Shown here: positions 8,928-19,465 of the stretch, one piece after another
Numbering within the stretch: position 1 is the first letter of the stretch
Layout of the letters: every line of letters begins with the position of its first letter
Origin: an uncultured Pelagibacteraceae bacterium
GTDB lineage: Bacteria > Pseudomonadota > Alphaproteobacteria > Pelagibacterales > Pelagibacteraceae
Assembly (NCBI GenBank): GCA_902596045.1
Contig: CACJSJ010000003.1
Location: forward strand, 19,141-83,140
Reading direction: 5' to 3'
DNA: 64,000 nucleotides
Program-made: the position numbers and the translations under genes
Notes under the pieces: model-generated
Database searches by the model: none
The model's input: only the letters and a program-made list of their open reading frames with translations
What the model was told of the DNA's origin: nothing

Positions 8928-9857
8928 ATGCAACAATTAAATTTGTGTTTTACTAAGGTTAAAAAAAATTGTTTAAAATTTATTAAATCTCAAGAAACAA
9001 AAACCGACAAATTTAAGAACAAAGAAAGAATGATAAAATCTTTCTTAATTCCATTATGTTTTTGGATAAGTAAAAAAGCTGATAAGAAAAGACCTTATTT
9101 TGTTGGTTTAGCAGGCGGGCAAGGAACTGGAAAAACAACGTCAAGTTCTCTCATAAAGATAATATTAACGAAGTATTTTAAGCTTAAAGTTTTTAAAATT
9201 TCTATTGATGATTTTTATAAAACAAGAAATGAAAGAATAAGTTTATCAAAAAAAGTCCACCCTATGCTTTTGACTAGAGGAGTTCCAGGAACACATGATA
9301 TAGATATGATGTTAAAATTTTTTAAAAAAGTAAAAAGCAAAAAATTTAAAAGACTTAAATTACCAACTTTTAATAAAGCTATTGATGACAGGTTTAATAA
9401 AAAAAGATGGTATGATTTAAAAGAAAAACCAGATGTAATTATATTTGAAGGATGGTGTGTTGGAGCGAAAGCAGAAAAAAACAACACATTAAATAAAACA
9501 ATCAATTTAATGGAAAAAAATAAAGATAAAAAAAAGATTTGGAGAAAATACGTAAACCAACAATTGAAATCAAAATACAAAAACTTATATTCTCAACTGA
9601 ATTGTCTAATTTATCTTAGAGCAAAAAACTTTAATTTGCTTCAAAAGTGGAGATTAAAACAAGAAAGAAAACTTTTATTAAACAGTAAAAAAAATTCAAA
9701 ACTTAAGATTATGAATAAAGAGGATGTTTTAAGCTTTATGCAAACTTACCAAAGAGTAACCCAAAATATGTTTAAGAATATGCCCAAATATGCTTCAATT
9801 ATACTAAATTTAAATAGTAACCATCAGATTAAAACTGCAGTATATAAAAAAAGATGA
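8928..9857 (+). CDS. P-loop D-glycerate 3-kinase (GLYK)-like kinase
   Basis: FVGLAGGQGTGKTTSSSLI (Walker A), ISIDDFYKTRNER, LLTRGVPGTHDIDMM, LPTFNKAIDDR, VIIFEGWCVGA, hallmark of plant/yeast GLYK-Tda10 family. Confidence 0.8.
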   Translation: MQQLNLCFTKVKKNCLKFIKSQETKTDKFKNKERMIKSFLIPLCFWISKKADKKRPYFVGLAGGQGTGKTTSSSLIKIILTKYFKLKVFKISIDDFYKTRNERISLSKKVHPMLLTRGVPGTHDIDMMLKFFKKVKSKKFKRLKLPTFNKAIDDRFNKKRWYDLKEKPDVIIFEGWCVGAKAEKNNTLNKTINLMEKNKDKKKIWRKYVNQQLKSKYKNLYSQLNCLIYLRAKNFNLLQKWRLKQERKLLLNSKKNSKLKIMNKEDVLSFMQTYQRVTQNMFKNMPKYASIILNLNSNHQIKTAVYKKR

Positions 9858-11149
9858 AAAAAATTTCATTAATTATATTGGGAACCTTTCTAGTAATTTC
9901 AAACTCAAACGCTGAAAGTTTTAATGCAGCTTTATCAAAAGCATTTAAAAATAATTCTGAATTAAATGCAGAAAGAGAAAATATAAATATTTCTGAACAA
10001 GAGTATAAAATTTCTCAAGGTAATTATCTACCGACAGTAACTTTATCAGGATCTAAAAGCTCGGAAGACACAAATAAACTTACAAATCAATCTGGTGGTG
10101 ATGCTACTATAAATGATGTTGACCCTTTAACTAAATCTATTTCAATCACCCAAACTTTAATTGATTTTGGAAGAGGAGCAGAATTATCAAAAAGCAAAAT
10201 TGGCTTAGAAGTAGCAAAAGCTAAATTATTAAAAAAAGAACAAGATATTTTGTATAAAACGACTGAAGCTTACACTGGTTTAATTTTAGCAAATGAAAAG
10301 TTAAAGATTAATAAAGATAACGTTGAACTCCTAAGCAGACAAGTTGAGACCGATCAAATTAGAGTTGAAAGAGGTCAAATAACTTTATCGGACGTATCTC
10401 AATCAGAATCTTCTCTTGCTGAAGCTCAAGCTAAATTGATCCAGGCTGAAAATGAACTTTTAACAAGTAAATTAAATTATGAAAATATTATTGGCAGTTT
10501 AAAAGATCCAAAATCATTAGATAAAAAATCAATAAAAGAATATTCTTTACCACAAAATCTTAAGTCTGCTATTGAACTTTCTATAAAAAATAATCCTAAT
10601 TTAATTATTGCCAAATTAGAATATGATCAAGCCCAAAAAGATAAAACCATTGCAAAATCAGATCTAGCACCAAGTGCAAATTTATCTTTAGAAAGATCTT
10701 ATACAGATGACTTAAGCGCAACATATGATGAGAGAGAAAAAGATACTCTTAAAGCAACAGTCACTTGGCCATTTTATTCAGGTGGTAAAAATTTAGCTTC
10801 GATAAATAAAAGCTCAAGTTTAGAGACAAGGTCTCGATTAATTTTAGATAGTATTACAAAACAAAATCAAACAAATGTTGCTAGTGCCTGGTCTAGTTAT
10901 CAATCAAACAAGAGTTTATTAAATTCAGTTCAGGCACAAGTAAGAGCCGCAGAAATTGCAAACGAAGGAATTTCTGCTGAATATAATAGTGGTGCAGGTA
11001 GAACAACTTTAGAAGTAATTCAATCCAATTCACTACTTCTTAATGCACAAATTTCACTTGCAAATTCTGAGAGAAACTTCATTCTTTCCCAATTTAATCT
11101 TCTAAAATCTATTGGTTTACTTCATAGCGAATACCTAAAAATTAAGTAA
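9854..11149 (+). CDS. tolC: TolC-family outer membrane efflux protein
   Basis: Signal peptide; SQGNYLPTVTLSGS; ITQTLIDFGRG; WPFYSGGKN repeats of TolC/OEP domain. Confidence 0.9.
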   Translation: MKKISLIILGTFLVISNSNAESFNAALSKAFKNNSELNAERENINISEQEYKISQGNYLPTVTLSGSKSSEDTNKLTNQSGGDATINDVDPLTKSISITQTLIDFGRGAELSKSKIGLEVAKAKLLKKEQDILYKTTEAYTGLILANEKLKINKDNVELLSRQVETDQIRVERGQITLSDVSQSESSLAEAQAKLIQAENELLTSKLNYENIIGSLKDPKSLDKKSIKEYSLPQNLKSAIELSIKNNPNLIIAKLEYDQAQKDKTIAKSDLAPSANLSLERSYTDDLSATYDEREKDTLKATVTWPFYSGGKNLASINKSSSLETRSRLILDSITKQNQTNVASAWSSYQSNKSLLNSVQAQVRAAEIANEGISAEYNSGAGRTTLEVIQSNSLLLNAQISLANSERNFILSQFNLLKSIGLLHSEYLKIK

Positions 11150-11182
11150 ATATTCAAAATTTTAAGGCAAAATAAATAAATC

Positions 11183-11210
11183 TTGCTAATGAGAACAAAA
11201 TGTGTACATT
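11183..11210 (+). promoter_or_regulatory. Candidate recA promoter
   Basis: TTGCTA-N16-TACATT upstream of recA, overlapping the LexA-like element. Confidence 0.45.
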
Positions 11211-11215
11211 TGTTC
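11193..11215 (+). promoter_or_regulatory. Candidate LexA/SOS operator of recA
   Basis: GAACAAAATGTGTACATTTGTTC, imperfect palindrome containing GAAC-N7-GTAC, similar to the umuD box (GAACAAAACAAGAAC on the minus strand). Confidence 0.65.
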
Positions 11216-11257
11216 TAATGATTCGAGACTTAAAAAAATTAAAAAAAGAGGCAAAAA

Positions 11258-12406
11258 ATGACTAAAAATAACCTTAAAGTAGTTAAATCTACTAAAGATC
11301 AAGAAATGGATATCAAAGAAAAGAACAAAGCATTAGATGCTGCAATCAGCCAGATAACTGACAACTTCGGAAAAGGTTCAGTAATGAAGCTTGGTGAAAA
11401 AAGAGCAATGGATATTGAGTCAATATCTACAGGATCTCTAAGTTTAGATTTAGCCCTAGGAATAGGTGGACTACCTAAAGGAAGAATTGTTGAAGTTTAT
11501 GGTCCAGAGTCATCTGGAAAAACAACATTAGCATTACAAGTTGTTGCTGAAGCCCAAAAGGCTGGTGGCATTTGTGCATTCGTTGATGCAGAGCATGCTT
11601 TAGATCCAGTGTATGCAAAAAAATTAGGTGTGAACACTGAAGAGCTTTTAATCTCACAACCAGATGCTGGGGAGCAGGCTTTAGAAATAGCTGATACACT
11701 AGTAAAATCAGGCTCTATTTCAGTAATCGTAATTGACTCTGTTGCAGCGTTAACTCCAAGAGCTGAAATTGAAGGTGAGATGGGCGATCATCATGTAGGT
11801 CTTCAATCAAGATTAATGAGTCAGGCTTTAAGAAAATTAACTGGTTCAATTTCAAATACAAATACGATGATGATTTTCATTAACCAAATTAGAATGAAAA
11901 TTGGAGTTATGTTTGGAAGTCCTGAAACAACATCAGGTGGAAATGCACTTAAATTTTATTCATCTGTAAGAATGGACATCAGAAGGATTGGTGCCATCAA
12001 AGATAAAGATGAAATTATTGGTAACTCTACAAGAGTTAAAGTAGTTAAAAATAAAGTTGCGCCACCATTTAAAGTCGTTGAGTTTGACTTGATGTATGGA
12101 AAAGGAATTAGCAAAATGGGTGAGTTAGTCGACCTAGGTGCTAAAGCTGATATTATTGAAAAATCGGGAGCATGGTATGCTTACAAAGGAGAAAAAATAG
12201 GTCAAGGTAGAGAAAATGCCAAAGTCTATTTAGCTCAAAATCCAAAAGTTGCCGCAGAGATTGAAATGGCAATAAGAGAAAAGGCAGGTGTGATTTCAAA
12301 AAAAATTGAGGGAAATCCGTTAAGTCCTGAAAAGATTGAAAAAGAGAAGAAAGTAGCTGAAAAAGAAGAATCCGAAAAAGAAGCTACTCCTCCTAAAAAG
12401 AACTAG
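11258..12406 (+). CDS. recA: Recombinase RecA
   Basis: [21 protein letters not shown]...[20 protein letters not shown]...[15 protein letters not shown]. Confidence 0.99.
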   Translation: MTKNNLKVVKSTKDQEMDIKEKNKALDAAISQITDNFGKGSVMKLGEKRAMDIESISTGSLSLDLALGIGGLPKGRIVEVYGPESSGKTTLALQVVAEAQKAGGICAFVDAEHALDPVYAKKLGVNTEELLISQPDAGEQALEIADTLVKSGSISVIVIDSVAALTPRAEIEGEMGDHHVGLQSRLMSQALRKLTGSISNTNTMMIFINQIRMKIGVMFGSPETTSGGNALKFYSSVRMDIRRIGAIKDKDEIIGNSTRVKVVKNKVAPPFKVVEFDLMYGKGISKMGELVDLGAKADIIEKSGAWYAYKGEKIGQGRENAKVYLAQNPKVAAEIEMAIREKAGVISKKIEGNPLSPEKIEKEKKVAEKEESEKEATPPKKN

Positions 12407-12430
12407 AATTTAAAGTCATCTTTAAATTAT

Positions 12431-12455
12431 AAAGGCGCTTATTTTAAGCGCCTTT
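12431..12455 (+). terminator. Intrinsic-terminator-like hairpin after recA
   Basis: Perfect stem AAAGGCGCTT-atttt-AAGCGCCTTT. Confidence 0.7.
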
Positions 12456-12504
12456 ACCCCTATCGTTATCTAGACATAGAATAAAAAAGCTGTATTTTAA
12501 AAAT

Positions 12505-15171
12505 ATGGCTCAAAAATCATTAAATCAAATAAGAGAAACTTTCTTAAAATATTTTGAGAAAAATGATCATAAGATTATTGAGTCTAGTAATTTAGTTCCA
12601 AATAATGACCCAACATTGATGTTTGCTAATTCTGGCATGGTTCAGTTCAAGAATGTATTTACAGGTTTAGAAAAAAGAGATTATCAAAGAGCTACTACTT
12701 CACAAAAATGTGTTAGAGCAGGCGGAAAGCATAATGATTTAGAAAATGTTGGTTATACTCCAAGACACCATACTTTTTTTGAAATGTTAGGAAATTTTTC
12801 TTTTGGTGATTATTTTAAAGAAAGAGGAATTGAACTTGCATGGAATTTGATCACTAAAGATTTTGGTATAGATAAAAATAGACTTTATGTAACAGTTTTT
12901 CATAAGGATGATGAAGCTTACAATTTTTGGAAGAAAATAGCGGGTTTAAGTGATGATAGAATTATAAGAATTTCGACATCAGACAACTTTTGGTCGATGG
13001 GTGAGACTGGTCCTTGTGGCCCCTGTTCTGAAATCTTTTTTGATCATGGTGATCATTTAACAGGTGGTTTACCTGGGACTAAAGATGAAGATGGAGATCG
13101 TTTTATTGAAATTTGGAACTTAGTATTTATGCAATATGAACAAATTTCAAAAGATAAAAGAATAGATCTTCCTAAACCATCAGTAGATACTGGAATGGGA
13201 TTAGAGAGAATAGCTGCACTATTGCAAGGCACTCATGATAATTATCAAACTGATCACTTTAAGAAACTGATAAGTTCAATATCAGAAATTACAAAAGTAA
13301 ATCAATCAGAAAATAATATTTCTAGCTTTAGAGTTATTGCAGATCATTTAAGGGCGAGCTCATTTCTTTTAGCAGAAGGTGTTTTGCCATCTAATGAAGG
13401 TCGTGGATATGTTTTAAGAAGAATAATGAGAAGAGGAATGAGGCACTCTCATTTGTTGGGATCAAAGGAACCAATTTTTTATAAAATTTTTGATTCTTTA
13501 AAAAAAGAAATGTCAGGAAATTATCCAGAACTTGAAAGATCAGAGACTCTGATTAAAGACACATTAAAGATGGAAGAGGAAAAGTTTTTAGTTTTACTTG
13601 ATAGAGGTATCAAAATTTTAAATGATGAAATATCTAAGATAGATAAAGTTTTACCAGGAGAGGTAGCTTTTAAATTATATGACACATATGGTTTCCCATT
13701 AGATCTCACTGAAGACATTTTAAAAAATAAATCATTAAAAGTTGATCATGTAAAATTTGATGAGTTGATGAAAAAAAGTAGAGAACTTGCAAAAAAGAAT
13801 TGGAAAGGATCTGGAGATAGTTCAGAAGAAGCAATATGGTTTTCTATAAAAGATAAAATTGGACCAACAGAATTTTTAGGTTACGAGTCTAACCAATCTG
13901 AAGGAGTTATATTAAATTTAATTAAAAAAAATCAAGAAGTAAAAACTTTATCTACAGGAGAAGAGGGTATGATTATCACAAATCAAACTCCTTTTTATGG
14001 AGAGTCTGGAGGACAAGTTGGAGACAAAGGCACAATAGTATCCGGAAACTCTGTTTTTGAAGTCGAAGATACACAAAAAAAACTTGGAGATTTATTCGTC
14101 CATTTTGGATCAGTTAAAACTGGTGAAATTAAAATTAATGATGTGGTTGAAATGAAAATTGATGTTGAGAGAAGAGATAATCTAAAAGCTTATCATTCTG
14201 CTACTCATTTACTTCATGAATCTTTAAGAAGAACTTTAGGAAAACATGTTATGCAAAAAGGATCATTAGTTGCACCAGATCGTTTAAGGTTTGACTTTAG
14301 TCATATGAAACCAATAACTAACGAAGAGTTAGAAACAATAGATAAATTAGTTAATGAATACGTTAAAAACGGCTCAGAAGTTACTACAAGAATTATGACA
14401 CCAAAAGCAGCTATAGAAAAAGGAGCATTAGCTTTTTTTGGTGAAAAATATGGAGAAGAAGTTCGTGTTGTTTCAATGGGTAAAGAAAAAGATGCATATT
14501 TTTCAACAGAATTATGTGGTGGAACACACGTAAAAAACACTGGAGATATTGGAAAATTTAAAACTATAAGCCAATCTTCTATTGCTGCAGGTGTTAGAAG
14601 AGTTGAAGCATTAAGAGATAAACAGCTTGAAGATTTTATTAAAAATAAAGAAAAGTTATCAACATTATCAATTCAAAAAGATGAGGAAATTATTAAAGAA
14701 TTGTCTTCTCAAATAATCAAATTTGGTGGCAAACCAAATATTGATAATAAAGATTTAAAAGAAATTATTAAAAATCTTACAAGACAACTTGAACAATTAA
14801 ATATTAGTTCAGTCCTTCAAGATAAAACCAAAAATATTATTAATGACCAAAAAATAAATGATGTAAAAGTTAGATTTCAAAAAGTACAAGATTTACCCCC
14901 TAAAGATTTAAGAAAATTAGTTGATAGTGGAAAAAAAGAATTAGGTGATGGAATTATAATAGTCTTTGCAAGCAGTGAAGACAAGGTTGGTTTGGGGGTT
15001 GGTGTCACTGATAAACTAGTTGATAAATATGATGCTGTAAAATTTGCTAAATTAGGCTCCGAAATTATTGGTGGAAAAGGAGGAGGTGGAAGAAAAGATT
15101 TTGCTCAAGCAGGCGGACAAGATAAAAGCAAGATTGATGAAGCTTTTGAAAAAATTAAAAAATTAATTTAA
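12505..15171 (+). CDS. alaS: Alanyl-tRNA synthetase
   Basis: [37 protein letters not shown]...[18 protein letters not shown]...[14 protein letters not shown]; complete with C-terminal [15 protein letters not shown]. Confidence 0.99.
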   Translation: MAQKSLNQIRETFLKYFEKNDHKIIESSNLVPNNDPTLMFANSGMVQFKNVFTGLEKRDYQRATTSQKCVRAGGKHNDLENVGYTPRHHTFFEMLGNFSFGDYFKERGIELAWNLITKDFGIDKNRLYVTVFHKDDEAYNFWKKIAGLSDDRIIRISTSDNFWSMGETGPCGPCSEIFFDHGDHLTGGLPGTKDEDGDRFIEIWNLVFMQYEQISKDKRIDLPKPSVDTGMGLERIAALLQGTHDNYQTDHFKKLISSISEITKVNQSENNISSFRVIADHLRASSFLLAEGVLPSNEGRGYVLRRIMRRGMRHSHLLGSKEPIFYKIFDSLKKEMSGNYPELERSETLIKDTLKMEEEKFLVLLDRGIKILNDEISKIDKVLPGEVAFKLYDTYGFPLDLTEDILKNKSLKVDHVKFDELMKKSRELAKKNWKGSGDSSEEAIWFSIKDKIGPTEFLGYESNQSEGVILNLIKKNQEVKTLSTGEEGMIITNQTPFYGESGGQVGDKGTIVSGNSVFEVEDTQKKLGDLFVHFGSVKTGEIKINDVVEMKIDVERRDNLKAYHSATHLLHESLRRTLGKHVMQKGSLVAPDRLRFDFSHMKPITNEELETIDKLVNEYVKNGSEVTTRIMTPKAAIEKGALAFFGEKYGEEVRVVSMGKEKDAYFSTELCGGTHVKNTGDIGKFKTISQSSIAAGVRRVEALRDKQLEDFIKNKEKLSTLSIQKDEEIIKELSSQIIKFGGKPNIDNKDLKEIIKNLTRQLEQLNISSVLQDKTKNIINDQKINDVKVRFQKVQDLPPKDLRKLVDSGKKELGDGIIIVFASSEDKVGLGVGVTDKLVDKYDAVKFAKLGSEIIGGKGGGGRKDFAQAGGQDKSKIDEAFEKIKKLI

Positions 15172-16377
15172 TTTTTTTATTAAATTTTTGTCTATTACAT
15201 CTAAAAACTGATTAGTTGTTAGATACTTACTTGATGGCCCAATTAATATTGCAAGGTCTTTAGTCATTGATCCACTCTCAACACATTCTATACAAACTTG
15301 TTCAATCGTGTTTGCAAATTTAATAAGTTGCTCATTCCCATCTAATTTACCTCTATGAGCTAACCCTCTAGTCCAAGCAAATATTGATGCTATTGGATTA
15401 GTTGATGTTTCTTTACCTTCTTGATGCATTCTATAATGTCTTGTTACAGTTCCGTGCGCCGCTTCTGCTTCCATAATTTTTCCATCAGGAGTTAGTAAAG
15501 TACTAGTCATTAACCCTAGAGATCCATAACCTTGAGCCATGGTGTCAGACTGAACATCTCCATCATAATTTTTACAAGCCCATATATATTTTCCACTCCA
15601 TTTCATTGCACAAGCAACCATGTCGTCAATTAGTCTATGCTCATACGTAATTTTAGATTTCTTAAATCTTTCTTTAAATTCTTTATTAAACACTTCTTCA
15701 AATATATCTTTAAATCTCCCATCATATTTTTTTAAAATAGTATTTTTTGTTGAAAGATAAACTGGCCATTTTTTTATTATACCATAATTAAAACAAGATC
15801 TTGCAAAGTCTTCGATTGATTTATCTAAATTGTACATTGAGAGTGCTATACCAGGACCAGTGAAATTAAATACTTCATATTTGATCTCATCTTTGCCATC
15901 TTCAGAAGTCCATTTAACTTCCATTTTACCTTTTCCAGGAACTTTAAAATCAGTTGCTCTATACTGATCACCAAAAGCATGTCTTCCAATAACTACAGGA
16001 TCAGTCCATGAAGGAACTAATTTTGGAATGTTAGAACAAATTATAGGCTCTCTAAAAACTGTTCCTCCAATAATATTTCTTATGGTTCCATTAGGAGATC
16101 TCCACATTTTCTTTAAATTAAATTCTTTTACTCTAGCTTCATCTGGAGTAATTGTTGCACATTTAATACCAACACCAATTTTCTTGATTGCATTTGCAGA
16201 TTCTATTGTAATTTGATCATCAGTATTATCTCTACTTTTCATCCCAAGATCGTAATATTCGATGCCAAGATTAAGATAGGGCAAAATCAATTTGTTTTTA
16301 ATGAAGTCCCAAATAATTCTAGTCATTTCATCTCCGTCTAATTCTACAACGGGATTTTTTACTGTAATTTTGCTCAT
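15163..16377 (-). CDS. icd: NADP-dependent isocitrate dehydrogenase (eukaryotic-like type)
   Basis: [14 protein letters not shown]...[15 protein letters not shown]...[22 protein letters not shown]...[12 protein letters not shown]. Confidence 0.97.
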   Translation of the reverse strand: MSKITVKNPVVELDGDEMTRIIWDFIKNKLILPYLNLGIEYYDLGMKSRDNTDDQITIESANAIKKIGVGIKCATITPDEARVKEFNLKKMWRSPNGTIRNIIGGTVFREPIICSNIPKLVPSWTDPVVIGRHAFGDQYRATDFKVPGKGKMEVKWTSEDGKDEIKYEVFNFTGPGIALSMYNLDKSIEDFARSCFNYGIIKKWPVYLSTKNTILKKYDGRFKDIFEEVFNKEFKERFKKSKITYEHRLIDDMVACAMKWSGKYIWACKNYDGDVQSDTMAQGYGSLGLMTSTLLTPDGKIMEAEAAHGTVTRHYRMHQEGKETSTNPIASIFAWTRGLAHRGKLDGNEQLIKFANTIEQVCIECVESGSMTKDLAILIGPSSKYLTTNQFLDVIDKNLIKKLN

Positions 16378-16455
16378 TTATATGAAATATATCTTATTAA
16401 TTGAATTTCGTAGTTTTATATACATATTAATCAAAAATTATCAATTTAGAAGAAC

Positions 16456-17103
16456 ATGTTTAGTAAAATTTTTCCAAAACTTCATTCTGAAGGTTATAAA
16501 TTTTTAGTTATAGCGGTTGTACTAACAATCATTTTTTATAGCTTTAGCAACTTTTTAGGATTAGTCGGTTTAGTTCTGACTATTTGGGTTTATTATTTTT
16601 TCAGAGATCCAGAAAGAGTTATTATTGAAGATGATAATTATTTAGTAAGTCCTGCAGACGGTGAAGTTATTAAAGTTGAAGAAGTTAATGGTCCTAAAGA
16701 ATTAGGATTAGAAAATAAAAAATTTAATAAAATTAGTATCTTTATGAATGTTTTTGATTGTCATGTAAATAGAACTCCATGTGCAGGATTAGTAGAGGAA
16801 ATATTATATAAACCAGGAAAATTTTTAAATGCATCACTAGATAAAGCAAGTGAAGACAATGAGAGAAATTATTATAAAATTAAAGATCCTCATGGAAATG
16901 AGATTGTAATTGTTCAAATAGCCGGTCTTATTGCCAGAAGAATTGTTTGTGAAACAAATAAAAATCAAGATCTAAAACAAGGCGAAAGAATTGGTATGAT
17001 AAGATTTGGAAGTAGAGCGGATGTTTATTATGAAAATTATAAGCCGTTAGTAAAAATTGGTCAAAGATCTACTTCAGGAGAAACTTTGTTAGCTAAAAAA
17101 TAG
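16456..17103 (+). CDS. psd: Phosphatidylserine decarboxylase proenzyme (short form)
   Basis: FFRDPERVII..SPADGEVIKVEEV...IFMNVFDCHVNRTPC...GMIRFGSRADVY (GS processing site). Confidence 0.95.
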   Translation: MFSKIFPKLHSEGYKFLVIAVVLTIIFYSFSNFLGLVGLVLTIWVYYFFRDPERVIIEDDNYLVSPADGEVIKVEEVNGPKELGLENKKFNKISIFMNVFDCHVNRTPCAGLVEEILYKPGKFLNASLDKASEDNERNYYKIKDPHGNEIVIVQIAGLIARRIVCETNKNQDLKQGERIGMIRFGSRADVYYENYKPLVKIGQRSTSGETLLAKK

Positions 17104-17106
17104 TTT

Positions 17107-17910
17107 ATGGAACAACCAAAAAGTAAATTTAAAATCGTCTCAGATAAGAAAACAAGAATGATATTGCCAAACGCTATTACATTAATAGGTGTTTGCATAG
17201 GTTTAAGCTCAATTAAATTTGCAATAGATGGGAAGTTTGCAATTGCAATTATTGCAATAATGTTTGCAGGTTTAATGGATGCTCTAGATGGTCGAATAGC
17301 TAGATTAATTAAAGGAACATCCAAAATGGGTAAAGAGCTAGACTCTCTTGGGGATGTAATTAGTTTTGGAGTTGCACCAGCGCTTATAATGTATTTTTGG
17401 AATTTACAGTATTTAGATAAATTAGGCTGGTTTGTTTGTTTAACATATGTAGTTTGTGTAGCTTTAAGACTAGCAAGATTTAATGTAAATACTGAAGAAG
17501 AAATTTCATGGAGAGATAATTTTTTTGAAGGATTACCATCACCTGCAGGAGGAATATTGGTTCTAATGCCTTTAATCATTAGTTTTAGTGGTTTAGAAAA
17601 ATTTTTATTTAAAATCAATTATGATTTATTAGTACCTACATTATTTATTATAATTTCAATATTACTTATAAGCACCATCCCAACTTATTCATTTAAAAAA
17701 ATAGTCATACCGAGAACAATGACAAAGTTTTTACTATTTGGTTTAGTTTTATTTTTTGGTGCATTATTGGTTTATACATTTAAGATTTTGGCGGTAAGCT
17801 CTTTCATTTATATTTGTTTAATACCAATAAGCTATTTTCATTATAAAAAAATAAAAAAGGAAAAAAATATTTCTTCAGACAAAGACGAAGAATTAGAAGA
17901 TGTCTTGTAA
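17107..17910 (+). CDS. pssA: CDP-diacylglycerol--serine O-phosphatidyltransferase
   Basis: LMDALDGRIARLIKGTSKMGKELDSLGDVISFGVAPA, CDP-alcohol phosphotransferase motif. Confidence 0.95.
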   Translation: MEQPKSKFKIVSDKKTRMILPNAITLIGVCIGLSSIKFAIDGKFAIAIIAIMFAGLMDALDGRIARLIKGTSKMGKELDSLGDVISFGVAPALIMYFWNLQYLDKLGWFVCLTYVVCVALRLARFNVNTEEEISWRDNFFEGLPSPAGGILVLMPLIISFSGLEKFLFKINYDLLVPTLFIIISILLISTIPTYSFKKIVIPRTMTKFLLFGLVLFFGALLVYTFKILAVSSFIYICLIPISYFHYKKIKKEKNISSDKDEELEDVL

Positions 17911-18822
17911 ATGAAAAAAGATGTAATTGTTTCTTTAGCAGACGCAAATTATTTTCCTCTATTAGTCGAATTGATAGACTCTATTAGACAATTCAAACAA
18001 AGTGAAAATGTTGCAATTTGTATTTTAGATGCAGGTTTAGAAACTCATCAAAAAGAAAAACTGTTACAAAAAGTTGAGGAAGTAAAACCAGCAGAATGGG
18101 ACATAGAAGTTCCAGGCTATAAAGTTAAAGACAAAGAATGGTTAAAAAGCCAGGTATCAAGAGCATTTTTACCAAAGTACTTTCCTAATTATAATAGGTA
18201 TTTATGGATTGATTGTGATGCCTGGGTTAACGATTGGCAATCGGTTGAACTTTATTTTAAAGCCTGTGATAATGGAAAACTTGGAATCACTCAAACAATT
18301 GGTCCAGGCTATAAAATTACAACTAAAGCTAGCTGGTTATTTGGCAAGCTTGCAATAATTAAATCACAAAATTTTAAACATGCTATAAAATCTAACATTG
18401 GATATTCAAAAGCACGTAAACTTGCGTTTTCACCTCATATTAATATCGGAGTTTTTTCAATGGAAGCAAACTCACCAGGATGGTCTTCTTGGCAAAAAAA
18501 TTTATTCCAAACATTAAAGGCTGGCAATATTTTTGGATCTGAAGGATTAGCTATTAATATGTCAGTATATATTGATGAACTAAAAACAGAATTTTTACCT
18601 CTTAATTGCAATTGGATAACAAGTAATTTGTTACCAAAATTTGATGAAGATAATAATACATTTGTAGAACCGTTTTTACCAAATTATAAAATAGGCATTA
18701 TGCATCTCGCTGCAGGTATTTGGAAAGATGGCAAAGACATGAGAAGAAATAAAGACATCAAAATACAAATAGAAAATCTTGAAGGAAAGTTTTTACAAAA
18801 AAGTTTAAGATTTAATAATTAA
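17911..18822 (+). CDS. Glycosyltransferase family 8-like protein
   Basis: VSLADANYFPLLVELIDSIR...LPKYFPNYNRYLWIDCDAWVND (DxD), HLAAGIWKDGKDM. Confidence 0.65.
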   Translation: MKKDVIVSLADANYFPLLVELIDSIRQFKQSENVAICILDAGLETHQKEKLLQKVEEVKPAEWDIEVPGYKVKDKEWLKSQVSRAFLPKYFPNYNRYLWIDCDAWVNDWQSVELYFKACDNGKLGITQTIGPGYKITTKASWLFGKLAIIKSQNFKHAIKSNIGYSKARKLAFSPHINIGVFSMEANSPGWSSWQKNLFQTLKAGNIFGSEGLAINMSVYIDELKTEFLPLNCNWITSNLLPKFDEDNNTFVEPFLPNYKIGIMHLAAGIWKDGKDMRRNKDIKIQIENLEGKFLQKSLRFNN

Positions 18823-19434
18823 TTGAAAAAAAATAAAATTTCTAAAAATTGGGTAAACAAACAAAGACGTGATACGTACGTTCGTCAATCTAAAGTAGAT
18901 GGATATAGGGCTAGATCTGCGTATAAATTAATTGAAATCGATCAAAAGTTTAAGATTTTTAAAGGTGGATTGCTCGTGATCGATATTGGTGCTGCACCAG
19001 GTAGTTGGTCTCAATATGCTTCAAAAGTTGTAAAGAATGGAAAAATTATCTCCATAGATTTAAAAGAGATGGAGTCAATTCCAAATACCATTCAAATAAA
19101 AGGCGATTTTACAGATAATATAATTCAGCAAAAAATTAGAGATAAATTATCAAGTAACGTTGATGTAGTGATGTCTGATATGGCTGTTAATACAACTGGT
19201 ATAAAAGACATTGATGCAATTCAAACTGGTGAACTTTGTAAAGAGTCTATGCAATTTTCAAAAGAAATAATTAAAAAACAAGGTTTTTTTATTTCAAAAA
19301 TTTTTATGGGAAGAACATTTAATGAAATTGTCGCACTAGGAAAAAAAATTTTTAAAGAAGTAAAGGTTTTTAAACCTAAATCCAGCCGTAAAGACTCTAA
19401 AGAAAGTTTTATAATCTGTAAAAATCTTAGATAG
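18823..19434 (+). CDS. rlmE: 23S rRNA (uridine2552-2'-O)-methyltransferase RlmE/FtsJ
   Basis: YRARSAYKLIEIDQKF...VIDIGAAPGSWSQYA...DVVMSDMAVNTTG...KPKSSRKDSKESF; TTG start. Confidence 0.95.
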   Translation: MKKNKISKNWVNKQRRDTYVRQSKVDGYRARSAYKLIEIDQKFKIFKGGLLVIDIGAAPGSWSQYASKVVKNGKIISIDLKEMESIPNTIQIKGDFTDNIIQQKIRDKLSSNVDVVMSDMAVNTTGIKDIDAIQTGELCKESMQFSKEIIKKQGFFISKIFMGRTFNEIVALGKKIFKEVKVFKPKSSRKDSKESFIICKNLR

Positions 19435-19465
19435 TCCCTTTAAATTTAAAAGGAATCGTATATAA

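Noticed and set aside
9215-9580. 121-aa minus-strand ORF opposite the glycerate kinase-like gene
   Set aside because: Antisense of a conserved coding sequence; Phe/Leu-rich composition typical of reversed Lys/Asn-rich codons.
17061-17618. 185-aa minus-strand ORF opposite pssA
   Set aside because: Antisense to a clear CDP-alcohol phosphotransferase; no recognisable motifs.
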